Below, one piece after another: positions 21,830 to 31,541 of a stretch of DNA of 64,000 bases (positions within the stretch are counted from its first letter, which is position 1; each line of letters begins with the position of its first letter). This DNA is from Porphyra umbilicalis (lineage: Eukaryota; Rhodophyta; Bangiophyceae; Bangiales; Bangiaceae): NCBI GenBank assembly GCA_002049455.2, contig KV918850.1, forward strand, positions 186,001-250,000. The letters run 5' to 3'. The notes below the pieces were generated by a model. That model was given only the letters and a program-made list of their open reading frames with translations, did no database searches and was not told the DNA's origin. Both the position numbers and the translations under genes were made by a program.

Positions 21830-22737
21830 CGAAAGACGCAGGCGCTTTATCCCCAGACTCCAAGCCTGCTTCCCGGGCGCCTTTGCGTCTAGAGCCAAAA
21901 GCGCCGCCCCCCGACACTCCTTCTACCGTCTCCCCAACTTTCGGCTCCCCTGCTCCCGGCAGTCGTTCCGCCGATTCACCGCCACCGGACGGGCTGCCGC
22001 CCAACCAGCTTACTCCCAACGCGCTGCCGCCTGAAAAGCTGCGGCCCGATGAGCTTTCGATAAGTAAGCAGCCACCCGACGAGCAGCAAGCCGAAGACGC
22101 CAAGGAGGTCGACGCAGCTCCTCCCGTAGGTGCTGGCGCACCACCTCCAAGACGATCCATGGCCGGAGCACCGCCACGGAGACCAAGGGCGGCTGCAAGG
22201 CCGCTGGTGGGAGCTGTCGCTCTGTCGGCGAGGTCCATGGCGGCGAGACAGCTGGCAGCCGCCGCTGCGGCTGGCGCGCCCAAGCCGCCGCCTGCCCCCA
22301 AACAATCGACAGCGGCCAAGACGCCGCCGCCTGTAAAGCCGCTACCGGCCTCCAAGCCGCTGCCGGCAAATGCACGAGTTGCTCCAAAGCCGCCGGCGGC
22401 ATCCAAGCCCCTGTTGCCGCCTAAGCCGCCGCTGGCCAACAAGCCCAAGAATGCCCCAACGTCGACACCGTCGGCGGCATCGAGACGAGGAGCGACCACA
22501 CGGAGTGCAGCACCTCCAAGTTTCACGCCATCAACAAGGCGTAAGCAGGCGATGCGAGCGTCCGCCGCGTCATTGGCGTTGTCGTGTCTCAGAGAGCGCA
22601 TCCGGTGTGCTCCCCGGCCTTCTTTCACTCTGTCATTGTTATTATGTAAGTGGTCTTCCACGGACGGTTTACGATGCTCAGCAACGGACTCGGGGCTCGG
22701 CTGTGACGGGCACGTCGTCCGATCAGGCACGAGCTAA

Positions 22738-23807
22738 CAGAATGGTCTGATGTCAGTGAGCCGCCCTGTGAACACACTTTGGCACGAACGGCCGACTGCT
22801 TGCTTAGTAACGCGTACCTGACCAGTCCGAGCGCCCCTCCTCCCGTGCTCCCTACCAGTGCCCATTTCCCTGTTGACTTTTCTGGTCCACTCTACCTTCC
22901 TTTGTGCTACCTGCAACCTTACCCGCCTCTCCCCGACCAATTCTCGCTTCGTCTTGTTGCTACCACCACCCCTATCTCTCTGTCTTGCGAACTGGTACAG
23001 AAACAGGGGAAATAAAGCACTGTTTACTCGCTCTGTGGCTGATTTGTCTCTCTCTAGACAGGTTGCATATTCTGTTTGTCTGTTTGAGCGGCTTGCAGCC
23101 GGATGCATACGGTCGATGACGTCCAGGCAACGAGAGGAAATGAGCACGGCGCGGGCGGGGTCGTTGGCGGGGCGCTGGCGGGACGTGAGTGGGGCGTCGT
23201 CGGGGCGTCTACGAGGCGTCGGCGGGGTCCTTAGCGGTGCGCGGGCGGGATGTGGGCGGGGCGTGGTCGGGCTGCGGGCGGGGCGTTGTCGGGTTGCGGG
23301 TGGGGCGTGGTCGAGGCGCTGACGGCACGTGGTCGGGTTGCGGGTGGGGCGTTGTCCGGGCGCGGACGGCGCGTGCATGGGTTGTAGGTGGTGCGTGGTT
23401 AGGGCGCTGACGGCGCTTGTGTGGGTTGCCGATGGGGCGTGGTCGGGGTTTAGGCGAGACGTGGTCGGGGCGTTGACAGTGCGTGGGCGAGAGTGCCGGC
23501 GAAGGCATACTGCTGGTAGGTAGGTAAAAAACAATGGCTTTGTTTGTGACAAACGGGTGCGTTTCGCCCTTGCGCCCTGACCAGTGCGTGGTGGCGCGCC
23601 GCCCTGTCCATTTGTCAGTTTATAAGTGGTTTTTCACTGTCACCGGGGAGTATGAGCAGTGAATAACATAGTGGCTGTGGGAAAGAAAGGCAGGTGTGTC
23701 TGTCACCGCGGCAATAGCCATGCTTCTAGTTGTCTATATATACGATGGAGTCTCCACTCCCGAGGCTCAAAATGACTTGGTGTGTGGGGTGCTCATTGCA
23801 AAATTTA
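22738..23807. repeat. Intergenic region with degenerate GC-rich minisatellite
   Basis: No gene is supported. From ~23,160 to 23,500 a degenerate repeat of GGGGCGTGGTCGGG/GGGTTGCGGGTGGGG units runs head to tail. On the minus strand this keeps a Pro/Arg-rich frame open, which I read as a by-product. The stretch 23,600-23,760 is AT-richer and contains TATATATA-like sequence at 23,733-23,741, downstream of the transposase stop. Confidence 0.55.
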
Positions 23808-24995
23808 TCACTCGGGCCGTGACGTCGCACTCGTGCGGCGCACGGGGGGACGAATCCGCCCGGCGCGGCAAAGGCGAGTGGTCCACTCCACACGCCTGAG
23901 ACAGTCCCTGCGCTCACGGTCATTGAAGTCTCTGTCGCAGGTCGCCTGCTCACCGGTGTTGACCAGGTCTGCTGAGGTACAGTGACCGGCAGGCACGTTT
24001 GTCGCGCTGGCATCGCCGTGGTCGATGATAAAGTTGTGCAACTTCATGAACGCCCCCACGAGGTTACCGCAATCCGCCAAAGGCACACGCAAAGCACGCC
24101 ACAGCACCCCCCATCGTGCATTCAAAATGCCAAACGACCTCTCAATGGTCTGTCGTACCTGGCTAAGGAGAAAGTTGAAGGCATCCTTGGACATTGGCAG
24201 GCCTTGCCCCGCCCATGGGCACAGCAGGTAGTTTAGCACCGAGTAGGCGTCGTCACCGACGAGGAAGCGGTTGCCGTAGAGGATTTCATTGAGCTCCAGG
24301 CGCCGCGACAGGGTCGTCAACGACCACACAAAGCTGTCGTGCATCAAGCCGGAAGCCGCCGTGTTGACGAAAATGAAGCGACAGGCGCCGTCACAAACCG
24401 CCTGGACGTTGAGGCTGAAAACCCCTTTGCGCCCGTAGAAGTCGGCGGGCGCGTCGGTCTCCCGAGCCCACGGACCGCGAATGCGGACCGCGAGGCCGTC
24501 GACTGCGCCGAGGACAAAGCACGCAAGCGGGTTACGCGGGAGTGCTTCAGAGAAGGACCTCGAAAGACGCTCTCGACCCTCCTCCGTCTCTAGGTCCGAC
24601 GTAAAGTCGAGGTGCTTGTGGATGGCCGAGGTGACGCGTTTTACAATGTCGTAAAAAGTTGATACTTGTATCTTGTGGGAGGCCGTAATATCGAGGTAGG
24701 ATCCGCCGGCGAAAAAACGTAGAGCCACCGCCACATGCTTCTCGGGGCATATTGCTCTGGCCGCTCCGCTGCCGCGCCCGTGTCGGCGCCGTGCTTGAAT
24801 CTCGTTCCGCTCGAGACTCCCTCGCAGCACCGATAGTAGCTTCGAGAAGACAGGGTACGACATCCTGTACTTGCGGTGGAAAAGAGGGCCCAGCGCAGCC
24901 GCTTCGTCTGCCCAAATGAGGCGCTCATACGCCAAATCGCGCTCGCGAGCCTGCACATGCAGGCCCAGCTTCGAACGCGCCAGCACAAGCGCCAA
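23808..24995 (-). CDS. PIF/Harbinger-type DDE transposase (HARBI1-like, DDE_Tnp_4)
   Basis: This 395-aa protein has the layout of a nuclease-derived Harbinger transposase. An N-terminal helical part (YRMSYPVFSKLLSVL; AVALRFFAGGSYLDI; TFYDIVKRV) is followed by the RNase-H-fold catalytic core. The first Asp is in VLGAVDGLAV (D166), the second in LVGDDAYSVLNYLLCPW (D248/249), and the Glu in RQTIERSFGILNARW (E285). All three are in the family's usual contexts (xxDGTHI, GDsAY, ERaFGxLKxRW), so the enzyme could be active. It cuts and pastes DNA, usually with a 3-bp TWA duplication. The listed start may be incomplete: an ATG at 25,088-25,090 (MASSSPPPP) would extend it through a G run near 25,063-25,074 if that run is off by one. 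No Myb-like partner gene and no convincing TIR pair were found around it. Confidence 0.9.
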   Translation of the reverse strand: MALVLARSKLGLHVQARERDLAYERLIWADEAAALGPLFHRKYRMSYPVFSKLLSVLRGSLERNEIQARRRHGRGSGAARAICPEKHVAVALRFFAGGSYLDITASHKIQVSTFYDIVKRVTSAIHKHLDFTSDLETEEGRERLSRSFSEALPRNPLACFVLGAVDGLAVRIRGPWARETDAPADFYGRKGVFSLNVQAVCDGACRFIFVNTAASGLMHDSFVWSLTTLSRRLELNEILYGNRFLVGDDAYSVLNYLLCPWAGQGLPMSKDAFNFLLSQVRQTIERSFGILNARWGVLWRALRVPLADCGNLVGAFMKLHNFIIDHGDASATNVPAGHCTSADLVNTGEQATCDRDFNDRERRDCLRRVEWTTRLCRAGRIRPPVRRTSATSRPE

Positions 24996-25335
24996 GACAA
25001 CGCGTTGCCGTCTCCGACGGCGCCGCTCAATTCGCGTGGCCGAGACGGGGCGGCCGCCCAGGTGGGGGGGGGGGGTGAAGACGACGCCATAGCTAGGACG
25101 TCGGTAGTGGGAGACTTTCTGTCTTCGTGACTGCTGGGCAGGGGTGGCAGAAAAAGCAGGCCGAAGGCTGGGGCTGGCAAGTTGTGGGATTTGTTGAACA
25201 GTCTCTCAGGATTTAAAAGTCACCGATCTACACAACTCCCTGACCAACTGCCCCCAATTCCAATCTTTTGGTTCAGCTCAGTAATACCGGATCGTCTGTA
25301 AGACCGGTAAACAACGGTATGTCCGGTTCTTATTT

Positions 25336-25367
25336 GACCGGTACGCGGTATATTCCGCGTACCGGTC
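25336..25367. repeat. Perfect inverted repeat (13-bp arms, 6-nt loop)
   Basis: GACCGGTACGCGG at 25,336-25,348 pairs perfectly with CCGCGTACCGGTC at 25,355-25,367 across TATATT. Extra ACCGGT/CCGGT half-sites surround it (25,282-25,330). It lies ~340 bp upstream of the minus-strand Harbinger start. It could be a protein-binding palindrome or a relic element end; function unknown. Confidence 0.85.
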
Positions 25368-25729
25368 TACTGACGATACCGCCCGGTGCGGAACGACCCT
25401 TACTCCGGCTTCAGGACAGTTCTCAGCACGATACGCAGAACGATCAGAACCAGCGAATCGGAATGATCCTTCATGAGCATTTGGCAGCAACTTCGTCGGA
25501 CGATTGTCGAATCTGCAGGTGCTGGTGTGAAGATGATTCCCACTGAATATCGGTGCAGACAGTCTTGGAGCTCTTCTGAGCTCCACTGCGGGCTCTGTCT
25601 CCAAGATCAACAAAAAGTGGGCACAATTTGATCCCATGATCAATGTGCGACAGTTCTGCGAACCGTCGGTGGGCGTGTTCGAATCTGGCAGACCTCAGTT
25701 TCAAGGAATTGGGGACAAAACGCTGTGTA

Positions 25730-25982
25730 GTGTCTATTCCTCTGATCTTCTGGATCAATTGATCCTCTTACGCAAAAAAAAGGAATCTTTCTTCCTTGCT
25801 GTGCACGTTTTGGTGCCCTCAGGTGCCCTTGAACGGTCCTACGGGTAAGACGGGCACGCTGCGTTTGCCTGTGTCGAAAAAAAAAACAGAACGGACGTCA
25901 GGAAGGTTCTTTTCTGAGATGCTCCATATGAGGATCAATTGATCCTCAGAGGATCAAATGATCCCCTCAGGGGAATAGACAC
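25730..25982. mobile_element. 253-bp MITE with perfect 11-bp TIRs and TA flanks
   Basis: The ends are GTGTCTATTCC (25,730-25,740) and GGAATAGACAC (25,972-25,982), exact reverse complements. Both are bounded by TA (25,728-25,729 and 25,983-25,984). Each end carries the internal palindrome GGATCAATTGATCC (at ~25,753 and ~25,933). There is no coding capacity. The TA duplication and small size suit a Stowaway/mariner-like MITE; that assignment is inference. Confidence 0.8.
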
Positions 25983-25984
25983 TA

Positions 25985-26735
25985 AAGGTCGATTCCACGC
26001 ATTGAGGCGCATGAGCGCGACTCATATTGGCGCGCACAGAACTCGACAATGGAACGAGCGTTGCCGCTCCGCATGGACGAATTTTGGAGCCTACTTCATC
26101 AGCTTTTTTATGACGCACTTTCAGGCGGCTACGACAATAGGCTTGAGAGACAGACGTTTTTCCTCGCATCCCACCGTTGTCTTGAACGCCTTTTTGTGGA
26201 ATAAATAGCCCGCTGATCACGCTGCAGGCGGTAACCCGACGTGGCTAGGCAACAAAATGCGTGTCAGCGGTGCTGCGGGGAAGTCTGGACGACATGTGTG
26301 GCCGTTGGTCAGCATGGGCGGTGGTCGTGGGGGGCAGGTGATGCTCGTAGCCGGTCGAGAGAAACTGCATTTCCATGGGATGCCAGATCGGATAAATACG
26401 TGTCTTGCATCAGATATTGGTCAGAGCCAGTTCTGGATCGGCAAAGACGAAGAAAACGGCGCGATTCTGGAGGGGCAGAGAAACACCGAGGTGTATCTCA
26501 GCGCTACAAGATCCTTTGAGCGCCCAGTCTTTTTTCCTTGAGTACCCTTGCCACGGAGACCAGTGCTGTTTACTTCTCATGGTTATAAAAAGTCTAGAAC
26601 AGCAGAGAAACCCCTTTCCTCATGCGCCTAAATACATTGAATAGACCTTCAGGATTGCTCAGAGCGCCCGGGGCATCGTTGAGGGCGTCGTTAAGGGCGT
26701 CACTAGGGCGTCTTTTGGGCGTCGTGCGCCCCTAA
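25985..26735. other. Intergenic DNA between the MITE and the large Harbinger element
   Basis: The region is AT-richer than its surroundings, with no open frame above ~95 codons and no recognisable motif. The last ~70 bp (26,665-26,735) holds repeated GGGCGTC motifs. Weakly similar sequence lies outside the opposite end of the large element (41,507-41,550). Confidence 0.6.
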
Positions 26736-26762
26736 GAGCATTCCCAACAAAGTCGGGCCAAC
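26736..26762 (+). repeat. Left terminal inverted repeat of the Harbinger element
   Basis: It begins GAGCATTCCCAACA and ends GTCGGGCCAAC, preceded by TAA at 26,733-26,735. Against the right TIR it differs at two positions (12th and 16th). Confidence 0.8.
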
Positions 26763-26915
26763 CCCATATTGGGCACACGTTGCAGAAACGTGTCTCAAAT
26801 TCGCCGTTGGCCAGTTCTCGGGGCGGGTAACAATGTCGAACGTGCACGCGGCGTTGCCAACGGAGGTCAAGCGAGTTGAAACGCGAATGTACTTGCGCCC
26901 GATTCGGGGTCGGAG

Positions 26916-26986
26916 CCGTTGGCCCCAGGGCCAACGAGTTGCCAACGGAGCCTCCGTTGGCAACTCGTTGGCCCTGGGGCCAACGG
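26916..26986. repeat. Perfect 34-bp-arm hairpin in the Harbinger left subterminal region
   Basis: The arm at 26,916-26,949 (starting CCGTTGGCCCCAGG) is the exact reverse complement of 26,953-26,986, with a 3-nt spacer GCC. Each arm holds a smaller palindrome, CGTTGGCCC-CA-GGGCCAACG, and a TTGCCAACG site, so the structure is a nested palindrome built from the same motif that recurs at both element ends. It could extrude as a cruciform and probably presents clustered sites for the element's DNA-binding protein (inference). Confidence 0.95.
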
Positions 26987-27589
26987 GTTCTGTGCTCTGA
27001 TTGGTCCATCGCGGTTTCACGGGGTTAAATGAGTGACAAGTGGCAGTTCATATTGTCCTCAGATTGCCCAATTTATCATATTTTTGTTTCGACAGCCACC
27101 CACGGATGGAATATTGTACCTCTCGGAATTGGACGGCCGCATGCCATCTCGACCCCAGAGCCCGGATCGTTGAAGTGTGTCACGTATCTCTCGTGCGGTG
27201 GCGTGTGGCCGAACGCGCTTGCGGGCCTGTCGGACACGCGGCGCGATCGCACCGACACTGGTAAAACAACTGGATCGGAGCGCTCGTGCGGGCACACGAG
27301 GCGGGGCCGGGCCACAGTCCCGCGCCCGGTCGCCAAATGGCCGCACCTGCGGCCACGTAGTGAACTGAGCAGAACCCTCCACCCCTGACAGCACCCCAGG
27401 GCACCCCTGACAACCGCCACACCCCCACAGCAACCCACAGCCCACACAACACAGACGCCTGGGCGGCCAGAAATACCGCCCTCTCTACCACCCACCACCG
27501 CGTCCCGCGCGCGCGCGTACTGCCCCCCCACCACGCCACCCGCGCACACCGGCACCCCCGCCGCCGCCCCCACGTCGCCGCCGCCCCCG

Positions 27590-30500
27590 CCGACCGTTGC
27601 CGCCACCCACGCCACCGCCAACGACCGCCGCAGCCACCCACGCTACCGTCCCCGTCGTCGCCGTCCGCCCCCCCGCCCCCGCCGATCGCCGCCGCCCCCC
27701 GCACCGGCCGCTGTCGACGCCGCCCCCGCCGACCGTTGCCGCAACCCGCGCCCACGCCACCGACCACGACCGCCGCTCGCCCCCCCCGCCCCCGCCCATC
27801 GCCGCCGCCCCCGCCAACCGTTGCCACCACCACCGCCGCTACCGCCGACCGTCGTTGCCGCTCGCCCCCCCCGCCCCCGCCCATCGCCGCCGCCCCCGCG
27901 AACCGTTGCCGCCACCAGCGCCGCCACCGCCGACCGTCGTCGCGGCCCGCCTTCCCCCCCCCGCCCATCGCCGCCGCCCCCGCCCCCGCCAACCGTTGCC
28001 GCCACCACCGCCGCCACCGCCGACCGTCGTCGCCGCTTGCCCCCCCCGCCCCCGCCCATCGCCGCCGCCCCCGCCCACCGTTGCCGCCACCAGCGCCGCC
28101 ACCGCCGACCGTCGTCACGGCCCGCCTTCCCCCCCCTCGCCCATCGCCGCCGCCCCCGTCCCCGCCAACCGTTGCCGCCACCACCGCCGCCACCGCCGAC
28201 CGTCGTCGCCGCTTGCCCCCCCCGCCCCCGCCCATCGCCGCCGCCCCCGCCCACCGTTGCCGCCACCAGCGCTGCCACCGCCGACCGTCGTCGCGGCCCG
28301 CCTTCCCCGCCCCCGCCCATCGCCGCCGCCCCCGCCCCCGCCAACCGTTGCCGCCACCAGCACCGCCACCGCCGACCGTCGTCGCATCTCGCCCCCGCCG
28401 CCCCCGCCCATCGCCGCCGCCCCCGCCAACCATTGCCGCCACCAGCGCCGCCACCGCCGACCTTCGTCGCGGCCCGCCTTCCCCGCCCCCGCCCATCGCC
28501 GCCGCCCCCGCCCCCGCCAACCGTTGCCGCCACCAGCGCCGCCACCGCCGACCGTCGTCGCATCTCGCCCCCGCCGCCCCCGCCCATCGCCGCCGCCCCC
28601 GCCAAACGTTGCCGCCACCAGCGCCGCCACCGCCGACCGTCGCCGCGGCCCGCCTTCCCCCCCCTCGCCCATCGCCGCCGCCCCCGCCACCGCCAACCGT
28701 TGCCGCCACCAGCGCCGCCACCGCCGACCTTCGTCGCGGCCCGCCTTCCCCGCCCCCGCCCATCGCCGCCGCCCCCGCCCCCGCCAACCGTTGCCGCCAC
28801 CAGCGCCGCCACCGCCGACCGTCGTCGCATCTCGCCCCCGCCGCCCCCGCCCATCGCCGCCGCCCCCGCCAAACGTTGCCGCCACCAGCGCCGCCACCGC
28901 CGACCGTCGCCGCGGCCCGCCTTCCCCCCCCTCGCCCATCGCCGCCGCCCCCGCCACCGCCAACCGTTGCCGCCACCAGCGCCGCCACCGCCGACCTTCG
29001 TCGCGGCCCGCCTTCCCCGCCCCCGCCCATCGCCGCCGCCCCCGCCCCCGCCAACCGTTGCCGCCACCAGCGCCGCCACCGCCGACCGTCGTCGCATCTC
29101 GCCCCCGCCGCCCCCGCCCATCGCCGCCGCCCCCGCCAACCGTTGCCGCCACCAGCGCCGCCACCGCCGACCGTCGTCGCGGCCCGCCTTCCCCCCCCTC
29201 GCCCATCGCCGCCGCCCCCGCCACCGCCAACCGTTGCCGCCACCACCGCCGCCACCGCCGACCGTCGTCGCCTCTCGCCCCCCCCGCCCCCGCCCATCGC
29301 CGCCGCCCAAGCTTACCGTTGCCGCCGCCCGCGCCGCCACAGCCGACCATCGTCGCCGCTCGCCCCCTCTGCCCCCTCCCATCGCCGCCGCCCCCGCTGA
29401 CCGTTGCCGCCGCCCGCGCGGCCACCACCGACCGTCGTCGTGGCTCGCCCCCGCCGCCCCCGCCCATCGCCGCCGCCCAAGCCGACCGTTGCCGCCGCCC
29501 GCGCCGCCACCACCGACCGTCGTTGCCGCTTGCTTCTCCCGCCCCGGCCGATTGCCGCTGCCCAAGCCGACCGTGGCCGTAGCCCGCGCCGCCAACACCG
29601 TCCGTCGTTGCCGCTTGCCCCCCCCGTCCCCGCCCATCGCCGCCGCCCCCGCCAACGGTTGCCGCCGCCCGCGCGGCCACCACCGACCGTCGTCGTGGCT
29701 CGCCCCCGCCGCCCCCGCCCATCGCCGCCGCCCAAGCCGACCGTTGCCGCCGCCCGCGCCGCCACGACCGACCGTCGTTGCCGCTTGCCTCTCCCGCCCC
29801 CACCAATTGCCGCCGCCCAAGCCGACCGTTGCCGCCGCCCGCGCCGCCACCACCGACCGTCGTTGCCGCTTGCTTCTTCCGCCCCGGCCGATTGCCGCTG
29901 CCCAAGCCGACCGTGGCCGTAGCCCGCGCCGCCACCACCGTCCGTCGTTGCCGCTCGCCCCCCCGCCCCCGCCCATCGCCGCCGCCCCCGCCAACCGTTG
30001 CCGCCGCCCGCGCGGCCACCACCGACCGTCATCGTGGCTCGCCCCCGCCGCCCCCGCCCATCGCCGCCGCCCAAGCCGACCGTTGCCGCCGCCCGCGCCG
30101 CCACCACGGACCGTCGTTGCCGCTTGCCTCTCCCGCCCCCACCAATTGCCGCCGCCCCCGCCGACCGTTGCCGCCGCCCGCGCCGCCACCACCGACCGTC
30201 GTTGCCGCTTGCTTCTCCCGCCCCGGCCGATTGCCGCTGCCCAAGCCGACCGTGGCCGTAGCCCGCGCCGCCACCACCGTCCGTCGTTGCCGCTCGCCCC
30301 CCCCGCCCCGCCCATCGCCGCCGCCCCCGCCAACCGTTGCCGCCGCCCGCGCGGCCACCACCAACCGTCGTCGTGGCTCGCCCCCGCCGCCCCCGCCCAT
30401 CGCCGCCGCCCAAGCCGACCGTTGCCGCCGCCCGCGCCGCCACCACCGACCGTCGTTGCCGCTTGCTTCTCCCGCCCCGGCCGATTGCCGCTGCCCAAGC

Positions 30501-31290
30501 CGACCGTGGCCGTAGCCCGCGCCGCCACCACCGTCCATCGTTGCCGCTCGCCCCCCCCGCCCCCGCCCATCGCCGCTGTTCTCGCCAACCGTTGCCACCT
30601 GCGCCTCCGTCCCCGTCGTCGCCGTGCACCTCCCCGGCGCCACCGACCGCCGCCGCCGCCACCACCCGCCGGAATCACCGTCCCCGCGGCCGACGGCGGC
30701 CCTCGCCGCCCGCCGTCGCGTCACCGACCCCCGTCCCCGCCATCGCCGTGTGGCCCGCGACGACGCCGGTCGCTACCGGCAATCTGTGCCCCCATCCTCG
30801 TCACCGCCCCCGCCGGCCACCGCCAACGTCGACCGTCACCCCCGCCAACACCGCCAACACCTTTTTCGCCCCGTACAACACCGCCAACGCCGTCCCCGTC
30901 CCCGCCGAACACCGCCAACGACGTCGGTCGCCCCCGCCAACGTCCCGACGCGCGGCACCGCCCCCGCCGACGTCTGCCAACGCCGACCGTTACCGCTGCC
31001 GACACCGCCAACGCCGTCCCCGCCCCCCCACCCGGTGCACTCGCTGCTGACGCCGGGGAAGCCGTCGGCTCTCTCCGCCGCCGCCGCTGCCGACCGACGC
31101 CCCCATCCCTGCCGCCGCCGCCAACCAAGAAAACCGCCGCCGCCAAGCAGAGCCGCCGTGCAAGTCGGCGCTGCCGCCGACCAAGGCCGCATCGCCCGCC
31201 GGCTCCGCCGCCGACTAACGCCCGCATCCCTGCCGGCGGCGGCGCCGCCCGCCGTGCCCGGCCCCGATCCCACTGACCAGAAGCGTCGTC
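27590..31290. repeat. GC-rich higher-order minisatellite inside the Harbinger element
   Basis: A basic unit of ~85-89 bp (core CGCCCATCGCCGCCGCCC, AACCGTTGCCGCCACC, GCCGACCGTCGTCG) repeats throughout, with higher-order periodicity. The marker CCTTCGTCGC recurs at 28,461, 28,728 and 28,995 (267 bp = 3 x 89). ATTGCCGCTGCCC recurs at 29,551, 29,891, 30,230 and 30,484 (340, 339 and 254 bp, about 4, 4 and 3 units of 85). Several frames on both strands stay open for 500-1,150 codons, because the unit lacks stop triplets in most frames. The hypothetical products are Pro/Ala/Arg- or Gly-rich. I treat it as a repeat and not a gene. From ~30,600 the periodicity decays. Confidence 0.9.
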
Positions 31291-31541
31291 AAGGACGGGG
31301 GCCCGGTTCACATCGCTGATAACCGACTTGTGCGTTTCCCGTTCAATCGTTTTCGACAATGCGTTGCACTTGTGTGTGCGGTGTACCGGGTGTTGTGCGG
31401 GGGAGTACGCCAGCGAGTGTGGTTTCGACGTGGGATGCAGTATCTGACATGAAGTGCCGTGTCACCGCGATTCTGTGCTTCCTGTGGCATTGTTGGTCGG
31501 TGCGTTCCCCTGCAATCCTGATTTCTTTGTTGATGCAGACC

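Larger units (their letters stand above)
19223..22737 (+). pseudogene. Unrecognised Ala/Pro/Thr-rich protein gene, interrupted (decaying gene or multi-exon gene)
   Basis: The frame is open from an upstream ATG at 19,136. I prefer the ATG at 19,223 (GCCATGG context). The first ~290 residues have normal complexity (MVSKAVRETHAKLTKHI, FHLHMSGYDLGGKVLWVPIF), with an acidic S/D-rich stretch and a second folded-looking part (PSQLSKQVVMAFLTASTKSL). A TAG at 20,078-20,080 lies inside a probable 54-nt intron (20,055-20,108); beyond it the same frame resumes with KTKGPTDGKTMVSLRRMLA. The protein then turns into A/T/R-rich repeats. A TAA at 21,434-21,436 and a TAG at 21,602-21,604 interrupt the frame. 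A 134-bp tandem duplication shifts it, after which an open Pro/Ala-rich tail (KPPPAPKQSTAAKTPPPVKP) ends at 22,737. I do not recognise the family. It is either a pseudogene or a gene with further introns hiding the stops. Confidence 0.45.

Noticed and set aside
22734-23552. 272-codon minus-strand Pro/Arg-rich ORF
   Set aside because: It is kept open by a degenerate GGGGCGTGGTCGGG-type minisatellite; no motif.
27590-31290. Overlapping open frames of 550-1,151 codons on both strands
   Set aside because: All arise from an 85-89-bp GC repeat that lacks stops in most frames. There are no recognisable domains, and opposite strands are equally open.
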